A stretch of DNA of 64,000 bases from Mangrovibacterium marinum (lineage in GTDB: Bacteria > Bacteroidota > Bacteroidia > Bacteroidales > Prolixibacteraceae). The stretch covers positions 46,804 through 110,803 of the forward strand of contig NZ_QAAD01000013.1 of NCBI RefSeq assembly GCF_003046625.1, given 5' to 3'. Positions 18,080 through 24,182 of the stretch are shown piece after piece (position 1 is the stretch's first letter; each line of letters begins with the position of its first letter). Under the pieces are notes generated by a model. It was not told the origin of the DNA and searched no databases. It saw only the letters and a list, made by a program, of their open reading frames with translations. Position numbers and translations under genes: made by a program.

Positions 18080-18907
18080 TTAGAGTTGATATACCCTGCG
18101 GGCATTTTTGTATAAAATCAGGTCTTGTTCGTTTGCTGTTAACCGAGCCAGTTTTTTCTTTACCACGCTCAGCCAATCAGCATACTGTGTTGCCACCAAA
18201 CACACCGGCCAATCAGAACCGTAGAGCAACCGCTTGGGTCCAAAGGCCTCAAGCACAACATCCAGATAGGGTTCCAACTGAGCATCGGTCCATGTTTTAT
18301 AACGCGCTTCGGTAACCATACCGCTTAATTTGCAGCTCACATTTTCACGTTCCGCCAATTTCCGAATTTCAGAGGCCCACGGTTCCAACTCGCCTTCCCG
18401 TATTCGTGGCTTTGCCAGATGATCGAGCACAAACTGTTGGTCCGGGTGCTGATCGACAAAGCGGATGGTATTGGGCAATTGATGGTCAAAAATCAGGATA
18501 TCGTACACCAAGCTGTAACGATTAAGTAAGTTTACCCCCCTGTTGAATGCTTTACCCAGAACAAATTCGGGATCGGGCTCGCCTTGCACCACATGACGAA
18601 CGGCCTTTAACCAATTATTTGAACGGTACTTTTCCAACCATTCGTCGATATTTTCAGCCGCTAAGGGCAGCCACCCAACAACGCCCTGTATGAGTTCATT
18701 TTCATGAGCCAATTTCAGTAACCAGTCCGTCTCGTCGACGCATTGCCGCGCCTGCACGGTAACCACTGCTTGCACCTCGGTTCCTTTTAAGGTTGCAGCC
18801 AAATCGTGCGGCAAAAAGCTTCGCCGGATGGTCGCCATCTTGTCATCAATCCAATCAAATTCAACCGGATTGAAATTCCAAAAGTGATGATGTGTATCAA
18901 TAATCAT
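18080..18907 (-). CDS. amidohydrolase-family sugar lactonase (L-fucono/L-rhamnono-1,5-lactonase type)
   Basis: A 275-aa TIM-barrel amidohydrolase. The metal-binding start MIIDTHHHFWNFNPVEFDWI and the late LLYGSDWPVC (metal Asp) are diagnostic of the COG3618 lactonase group, which opens L-fuconolactone, L-rhamnonolactone or 2-pyrone-dicarboxylate lactone. VLDHLAKPRIREGELEPW is the usual third metal/His region. It is the middle gene of an operon, 10 bp after the aldo/keto reductase and 12 bp before the dehydrogenase, as expected for the step after sugar oxidation to the lactone. Confidence 0.86.
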   Translation of the reverse strand: MIIDTHHHFWNFNPVEFDWIDDKMATIRRSFLPHDLAATLKGTEVQAVVTVQARQCVDETDWLLKLAHENELIQGVVGWLPLAAENIDEWLEKYRSNNWLKAVRHVVQGEPDPEFVLGKAFNRGVNLLNRYSLVYDILIFDHQLPNTIRFVDQHPDQQFVLDHLAKPRIREGELEPWASEIRKLAERENVSCKLSGMVTEARYKTWTDAQLEPYLDVVLEAFGPKRLLYGSDWPVCLVATQYADWLSVVKKKLARLTANEQDLILYKNARRVYQL

Positions 18908-18917
18908 ATCCGAAAAT

Positions 18918-19952
18918 TTATAAATAGGGATAATCCGGGTCTATCAAACCTTCGTTTTTCAGGGCTTTCCAGAAGCTTATGGGGAGATCCGCATCCAGAA
19001 GTGCCTTATTATGGGCCATCCGCGAAGGTTTGCCGGGGTTAAGTGCCACCGCCTGAATCTGCGGAGCGGAAAGAGCAAACTTAAAACAGGCATCACCCGG
19101 CGTAATCGCATATCTATCGCAGACCGCAAAAAAACGATCACGCCATTCGAAGAGCGGCTTATCGGCGGGCTTATCGGCACAAACCAGCCGATAATCAAAA
19201 TATTCCCCTCCCGTTAAAAAACCGGCATTAAAAATTCCGGAATTGATTACGCCAACACCATCTTGCTGCAACTGCCGCAGAAAAGCAATAACTTCCCGGG
19301 GATAATGATAAAGGGTGAACGTGTTGGCAAGCATCACCCAGTCGAATTTCACACGGCTATACAACTCCCGGATCACCTGCCAGTCTTTCGCCCCTACTCC
19401 CACCGCCTTCACATCGCCTTGCTCCTTAAGTTCGAACAAAGCAGCATACGCATCAACAATATCTTTCAAGCGCTGCTGTCGATCACCGGCATCCAGGGCT
19501 GCGGCCAAATATTCGTCGGGATCGTGAACAGAAACAAGCTCCGGCTTGTAAGTATTCCCCAGCAATTCGCATCCTTGCTCCCAGCACTCCAGAATGCCGT
19601 CGTAGCTGATTTTTTGCACAGCATCGTATTCCAGCTTTGCCCAAACTCCCGGCTCAAAAGTAGGCGCACTTGCTGCCAGCGGGACCCGATACCAGCCCAG
19701 CTTGTTGCTAATGGTTATCTGGTCGGGTGCAACGCCCAACGCTTCCAGTCCCTGGCCAATTACCTCCAGCGCCAATCCTGCTCCATACTTCCCGGCACTG
19801 TCAATCATCACCTTACCATCAGCGACCATAAACCACTCTCGGATCAGCGAGAGCTTCTGCTCCCAACTCAACTCGCGGTATAGGTTGCCCAGATAGCTTG
19901 TTCCATATATTATCCGCGGGCAATTAACTTCTGTCTGACCTAATTTTTTCAT
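18918..19952 (-). CDS. aldo/keto reductase, probable L-fucose/aldose 1-dehydrogenase
   Basis: A 344-aa AKR of the D-threo-aldose 1-dehydrogenase group, which oxidises L-fucose, D-arabinose or L-galactose to the 1,5-lactone. The catalytic residues are recognisable: Asp and Tyr in MIDSAGKYG, Lys in ISNKLGW, and His in SVHDPDE. The ATG at 19952 is chosen because the upstream in-frame extension (to 20084) codes a Cys/Arg-rich segment unlike any AKR and runs through the operator region. It is the first gene of the operon, divergent from the LacI regulator. Confidence 0.84.
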   Translation of the reverse strand: MKKLGQTEVNCPRIIYGTSYLGNLYRELSWEQKLSLIREWFMVADGKVMIDSAGKYGAGLALEVIGQGLEALGVAPDQITISNKLGWYRVPLAASAPTFEPGVWAKLEYDAVQKISYDGILECWEQGCELLGNTYKPELVSVHDPDEYLAAALDAGDRQQRLKDIVDAYAALFELKEQGDVKAVGVGAKDWQVIRELYSRVKFDWVMLANTFTLYHYPREVIAFLRQLQQDGVGVINSGIFNAGFLTGGEYFDYRLVCADKPADKPLFEWRDRFFAVCDRYAITPGDACFKFALSAPQIQAVALNPGKPSRMAHNKALLDADLPISFWKALKNEGLIDPDYPYL

Positions 19953-20022
19953 TGTCTGGTCTGGTTTCTTGCAAATTTGCCTGAATTCCCGTCGATTATC
20001 AAGCCATGTAAAATGGCTCAAT

Positions 20023-20054
20023 TCATGCAAAGCTTTGCGGAAAGCTTTGCATGA
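20023..20054. promoter_or_regulatory. LacI-type operator: perfect 14-bp inverted repeat
   Basis: TCATGCAAAGCTTT (20023-20036) and its exact reverse complement AAAGCTTTGCATGA (20041-20054) are separated by GCGG. Each half contains AAAGCTTTGC, a palindromic core with the central CG/GC-type step expected for LacI-family sites. It lies between the divergent aldo/keto reductase and regulator genes, about 70 bp before one start and 90 bp before the other, so one repressor could control both directions. Confidence 0.75.
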
Positions 20055-20118
20055 GCAAAAAGATGTTCTATAACATTTGACCACCTCATTCCAGCGCTTA
20101 CAAGATGTGCAAAAAGCT

Positions 20119-20126
20119 TAAATTTG
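20119..20126 (+). promoter_or_regulatory. -7 box before the LacI gene
   Basis: TAAATTTG matches TAnnTTTG and ends 19 bp before the regulator's ATG. The operator lies about 65 bp upstream. Confidence 0.45.
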
Positions 20127-20145
20127 TGCATCAACAACGACTAGA

Positions 20146-21156
20146 ATGGGAAAAAGACACGTGTCATTAAAAGATCTGGCCAAGGAGTTGAATGTTTCCA
20201 TTTCAACGGTTTCCCGAGCCTTAAAAGACCACCCGGACATCAGCAATGCGCTTCGAACGAAAATAAAAAAACTGGCCGCGGAACGCAATTACAGCCCCAA
20301 CCCACTGGCAATGGGGCTCCTGAAACAAGCCACCCGCATGATCGGCATTATTGTTCCCGATCTTGTCTCGCATTTCTACTCATCCATCATCTCCGGCATT
20401 GAATCGGTAGCTGCCGATAAGGGTTACTTTGTCGTTATCGCAAACTCCAACGAGCGCTACGAAAAAGAAAAAGAATCGATTGAAAACCTACTCAAAGCAC
20501 GAGTTGAAGGACTGATTGTTTGTATGAGTTGCGAAACTTCGGACACCGCACATTTTCGGCAGCTCGTTCAAAAAGGCATTCCCCTTGTAATGTTCGACCG
20601 GGTATGCCTGCCGAATCTCATTCCGGCAGTGGTTGCGGACAACGCAGAGGCCTCGCAAAAAATCATTCAACATTTTTATGACAGGGGTTATCGGCGCATC
20701 GCCTATGTTTCGGGCCCGGAACAGATGAATATCTCGCAAGAGCGCCTCCTTGGCTACCGCGCCGGATTGAAAGCCTGCTCTTTAGAGCCGGATCCGGCAC
20801 TTGTTGAATTTTGCGACTTAAGTTTCGAGTCGGCAAAAGCAGCCATGAAGCGATTACTACAGCTTGCGAATCCTCCCGATGCGGTCTATGGCATTAACGA
20901 CACTGTTGCTTTCGGGCTGATGAATGCGATCAAAGAAGCCGGTCTACGCATACCGGAAGATACCGGTGTTGTAGGGTTTACCGACGAATTTCATTCAACC
21001 GTTGTTAGCCCTCCGCTAACCTCAATCACTCATCCTACCTTCGAGATGGGACAAAAGACTGCTGAACTCTTCTTTAAACATCTGAATTCAGACGTGCCGC
21101 CGGAAACCATCGTGCTGAAAACTCAGCTGATTGAGCGCCTGTCCTCGTCCAAATAA
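20146..21156 (+). CDS. LacI family transcriptional regulator
   Basis: A 336-aa repressor. The N-terminal helix-turn-helix is SLKDLAKELNVSISTVSRAL (residues 6-25), followed by a hinge helix (SPNPLAMGLLKQ). The periplasmic-binding-protein-like effector domain starts at IGIIVPDLVSHFYSSII and ends with VGFTDEFHSTVVSPPLTSI, a typical ligand-pocket segment. It is divergent from the aldo/keto reductase-lactonase-dehydrogenase operon, with a perfect inverted repeat between them. It probably represses that operon until a sugar or sugar acid binds, and may also regulate itself. The effector is not known. Confidence 0.93.
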   Translation: MGKRHVSLKDLAKELNVSISTVSRALKDHPDISNALRTKIKKLAAERNYSPNPLAMGLLKQATRMIGIIVPDLVSHFYSSIISGIESVAADKGYFVVIANSNERYEKEKESIENLLKARVEGLIVCMSCETSDTAHFRQLVQKGIPLVMFDRVCLPNLIPAVVADNAEASQKIIQHFYDRGYRRIAYVSGPEQMNISQERLLGYRAGLKACSLEPDPALVEFCDLSFESAKAAMKRLLQLANPPDAVYGINDTVAFGLMNAIKEAGLRIPEDTGVVGFTDEFHSTVVSPPLTSITHPTFEMGQKTAELFFKHLNSDVPPETIVLKTQLIERLSSSK

Positions 21157-21269
21157 GTCCTGCCGATCAGCTGACAACACCGGGCGAGCCATCAGGCTAT
21201 AAGCAGATATACAAGCGTTCGGTTTCGCAAAAAATCGACTGTCGTGCGGCTTAATTGGTAACGAAACGC

Positions 21270-21277
21270 TATTTTTG
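21270..21277 (+). promoter_or_regulatory. possible -7 box before the DUF368 gene
   Basis: TATTTTTG matches the TAnnTTTG consensus 46 bp before the ATG. The -33 region is weak. Confidence 0.35.
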
Positions 21278-21323
21278 GCGGAGTTTGAGCCTGCGTAAAA
21301 CCGGGACCATTAAATCAATTTGA

Positions 21324-22268
21324 ATGAAACGAAAACTGAAAGACTACTTATTGGTTAGCCTGAAAGGAATTGGCATGGGAGCAGCCGACGTTGTCCCCGG
21401 CGTTTCCGGAGGCACCATCGCGTTTATTACCGGCATCTACCAGGAACTGATTGACTCCATCCAATCGATCAACCTGAAAAGCCTGAAACTGTTGTTCGCA
21501 GGACATATCAGGGACTTTTGGGAAACGACCAATGCGAACTTCCTGCTAAGCTTGATTGTCGGCATCGGCATTAGTGTACTATCCCTGGCCAAAGGGTTGA
21601 AATACCTGCTGGAAAACCACCCGATCCTGGTGTGGTCCTTTTTCTTCGGGTTAATTGTTGCATCAGCCATTTATGTTGCCCGCGAAATTAAAGGTTGGAA
21701 TATCGGCACTGTCGTATCGCTGTTTGTTGGTACAGTGGTTGCTTACTTCATCACCGTCATTACACCTGCCGAGGCCAATACTTCTTACCCGTTTATTTTC
21801 CTCTCGGGAGCCATCGCAATATGCGCAATGATTTTACCCGGTATCTCAGGAAGCTTCATTCTGGTACTTCTGGGCATGTACAAATTCATTCTCGACTCCA
21901 TATCGGCCTTTAATTTGCCGGTTGTCGGCATATTCCTGGTTGGTGCTGCCGTTGGCATTGTCAGTTTCTCGAACATCCTGTCGTGGTTGCTGAAGAAATA
22001 CTACAAGCCGACCATTGCCATGCTGGCCGGTTTCATGATTGGCTCGCTGAACAAGGTATGGCCCTGGAAACAAGTGGTTGAAACCTTTGTTGACCGCCAT
22101 GGACAGGTGAAACCGCTGATTGAGCAGAATGTTTCGCCCGGCTCCTACTTCGAGCTCACGGGGCACAACGCGCAACTGGGAATGGCTATCGGACTGGCGG
22201 TGGCCGGATTCGCCCTGATTTTTGTGATTGAAGGGGCATCCAAGACTTTGCAGAAAAGCAGAGCATAA
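21324..22268 (+). CDS. DUF368 membrane protein (undecaprenyl-phosphate translocase family)
   Basis: A 314-aa polytopic inner-membrane protein with about eight hydrophobic segments. The family signature GMGAADVVPGVSGGTIAFITG is at residues 13-33, and a second related motif, MILPGISGSFILVLLG, lies near 170. This inverted internal duplication is typical. DUF368 proteins (PopT) are known to recycle undecaprenyl phosphate across the membrane for cell-wall and glycan synthesis; assignment here is by family only. It is followed by aroE after 29 bp, possibly as one transcript. Confidence 0.88.
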   Translation: MKRKLKDYLLVSLKGIGMGAADVVPGVSGGTIAFITGIYQELIDSIQSINLKSLKLLFAGHIRDFWETTNANFLLSLIVGIGISVLSLAKGLKYLLENHPILVWSFFFGLIVASAIYVAREIKGWNIGTVVSLFVGTVVAYFITVITPAEANTSYPFIFLSGAIAICAMILPGISGSFILVLLGMYKFILDSISAFNLPVVGIFLVGAAVGIVSFSNILSWLLKKYYKPTIAMLAGFMIGSLNKVWPWKQVVETFVDRHGQVKPLIEQNVSPGSYFELTGHNAQLGMAIGLAVAGFALIFVIEGASKTLQKSRA

Positions 22269-22297
22269 ATACTGACTAAACAGAAATTCACGATAAT

Positions 22298-23047
22298 ATG
22301 AAAACCTACGGATTAATTGGTTACCGATTGGGCTATTCGTTCTCGAAAGGATTTTTTACTGAAAAGTTCCAAAACGAAAAGCTCACAGAACACGAGTATG
22401 TAAACTTTGAGTTGGATTCCATCGACGAGTTTCCCGAAATTTTTAAGAAGAATGACCATATCGCAGGCTTAAACTGCACCATTCCTTACAAACAACAAAT
22501 CATCCCTTACTTGGATGAGATTGACGAAGAAGCGGCCAAAGTCGGGGCTATCAATACGGTAAAAATCATCCGAACCGGCGAAAAGATAAAGCTGAAAGGC
22601 TTCAATACGGATATCTATGGTTTCGAAAACTCCCTGAAGCCCATGCTGAATGAAAAGCACAAAAAAGCCTTGATTTTAGGAACCGGCGGCGCCTCGAAGG
22701 CCATTAAGTACATCCTCGACAAGCTGGGACTGGAATATCTTTCAGCCTCGATTGAGGATCAACTGTACGATGGCGAAATCCGCTACGAACAAATCGACAA
22801 AGCCTTGCTGCAAGAACACCTGGTGGTGATTAATGCAACACCGCTGGGCACCTTCCCAAAAGTAGACAGCTGCGCCAACATCCCCTACCAGCACCTAACC
22901 GCAGACCATGTGTTGTTCGACCTGGTTTACAACCCCGAAGAAACACTGTTTATGAAAAAAGGAAAAGAAAAAGGAGCTGCGGTGAAAAACGGACTGGAAA
23001 TGTTACACGGCCAAGCCATTAAAGCCTGGGAAATCTGGAATAGCTAA
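22298..23047 (+). CDS. aroE: shikimate 5-dehydrogenase
   Basis: NADPH-dependent reduction of 3-dehydroshikimate to shikimate in the chorismate pathway. The 249-aa protein has the substrate site YSFSKGFF, the catalytic Lys in NCTIPYKQQI, GAINTVKI, the Asp in FNTDIYGF, and the nucleotide-binding GTGGASKAIKYIL. It is slightly shorter than E. coli AroE (272 aa), which is normal in Bacteroidota. A strong terminator follows. Confidence 0.95.
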   Translation: MKTYGLIGYRLGYSFSKGFFTEKFQNEKLTEHEYVNFELDSIDEFPEIFKKNDHIAGLNCTIPYKQQIIPYLDEIDEEAAKVGAINTVKIIRTGEKIKLKGFNTDIYGFENSLKPMLNEKHKKALILGTGGASKAIKYILDKLGLEYLSASIEDQLYDGEIRYEQIDKALLQEHLVVINATPLGTFPKVDSCANIPYQHLTADHVLFDLVYNPEETLFMKKGKEKGAAVKNGLEMLHGQAIKAWEIWNS

Positions 23048-23072
23048 GCACAGGCCTGCAAAACAAATAACA

Positions 23073-23105
23073 AAAGCCGGACAATCTCTCAACTTGTCCG
23101 GCTTT
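23073..23105 (+). terminator. rho-independent terminator after aroE
   Basis: A perfect 12-bp stem, AAAGCCGGACAA with TTGTCCGGCTTT, and a 9-nt loop. It is followed by CTTGATTTCTTC, only moderately T-rich. Confidence 0.8.
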
Positions 23106-23137
23106 CTTGATTTCTTCGTGTAAATGACAGTTACATT

Positions 23138-23452
23138 CTATAAGGGGAAAAAGTGAATGTCAATCTCTTCGGAATCTTCCTTTTGCTCAATTTCAAATTT
23201 TCCGGCAGGCACCAGGGTGAACTCCCGCTTCCGGGCATAAGGCTCCAGTTTTTTCTGCTCAGCCTCAAGCTGCACTTTCCCAAGCTCAGCATTGAAGTAC
23301 AATTTCAGATGCGATGGTTTTTCATCATCAAACTGAATCAAATAGGCCGTGTGTTCAACAAACACCAAATCTTCGTAAGCATAGCTTACATCAGTTCCGG
23401 CTTCTTCCAACATCATCTTCACTTCCGACAGCGGTCTAACAGGAATGATCAT
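23138..23452 (-). CDS. uncharacterised small acidic protein next to the NifX-like gene
   Basis: A 104-aa protein of unknown function, not recognised. It starts MIIPVRPLSEVKMMLEEAGTD and has alternating charged beta-like segments (YLIQFDDEKPSHLKLYFNAE) and an acidic end (EDSEEIDIHFFP). It has no signal peptide or membrane segment. The ATG at 23452 is preferred to the one at 23518 because the latter would overlap the NifX-like gene by 25 bp. It lies 41 bp after that gene on the same strand, so the two are probably co-expressed. Confidence 0.6.
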   Translation of the reverse strand: MIIPVRPLSEVKMMLEEAGTDVSYAYEDLVFVEHTAYLIQFDDEKPSHLKLYFNAELGKVQLEAEQKKLEPYARKREFTLVPAGKFEIEQKEDSEEIDIHFFPL

Positions 23453-23493
23453 ATCTATCCGTTTTTGAGGGTTAAAACTTCGGTTTATCTCAC

Positions 23494-23895
23494 TTATTTG
23501 CAAGTCGTGGAAGAACAACTACTGCATGTTAATCCACAACCTGCCGGTTCTTCCACCGTGCGAATATTGTGTTCGTGCAACAGGTCATCGCGAAATAAGC
23601 GAATATTGACATCCACTTCGTTTCCGTTGGGTTGAAAAACTTTGATGTCGTTATCCTTCAATATCTTAAATGCCATAGGCCGGACATTCGGACTGATAAT
23701 CGCTTTCACCACATCCTCAGCGCCACCTTTGCGAAGATCGAGTCCAAAACGAAGCATCAGTTCCGATTTGCTGAAAAGCTCGTTTTCGCCTTTCTCAAGG
23801 TCGTGTACGCAATAAAAGTTCGCTTTGTAGAAGTCGTCAGCCAAAACATTCTCCAAAGCCGGGTTTTTTCCGATAATGGGCATGCAAATCTTCAT
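23494..23895 (-). CDS. NifX/NifB-type dinitrogenase iron-molybdenum cofactor-binding domain protein
   Basis: A 133-aa protein with a single Nif FeMo-cofactor-binding (NifX-like) domain: MKICMPIIGKNPALENVLADDF at the start, a YCVHDLEKGE strand, and the GGAEDVVKAIISPNVRPMAFKIL region near 60-85. Outside nitrogen fixers such domains bind or carry Fe-S or Mo clusters. A Cys-rich tail, CGLTCSSCSSTTCK, supplies five cysteines and could hold a cluster. The ATG at 23895 is chosen; the longer open frame to 24018 adds a hydrophobic piece unlike the family. No nif genes are nearby. Confidence 0.8.
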   Translation of the reverse strand: MKICMPIIGKNPALENVLADDFYKANFYCVHDLEKGENELFSKSELMLRFGLDLRKGGAEDVVKAIISPNVRPMAFKILKDNDIKVFQPNGNEVDVNIRLFRDDLLHEHNIRTVEEPAGCGLTCSSCSSTTCK

Positions 23896-24182
23896 AAGGT
23901 TCAAATTTTGGGTTACACATAAACTGCCTTTCAACAGCTGTTGTGCCAATGCGGGCGCAAAGTACATGCCCCAAAACGAAAGTTTACTGACAATGAAAAA
24001 GATAGCATTTTGCAGCATCGCGATTTCTTACATTTTTGTAGGATCTAAAACTCAAAATTCACAAAAATGTGTTTTCCAGCATATCGCTATTGCCGGGACC
24101 GCTAATGGCAGACTTTGCTGAAGATCAAACAAACCGTGCCTGCGCAAGAAATTCAGGCATGCGTACTTTATCGTCAACCTGC

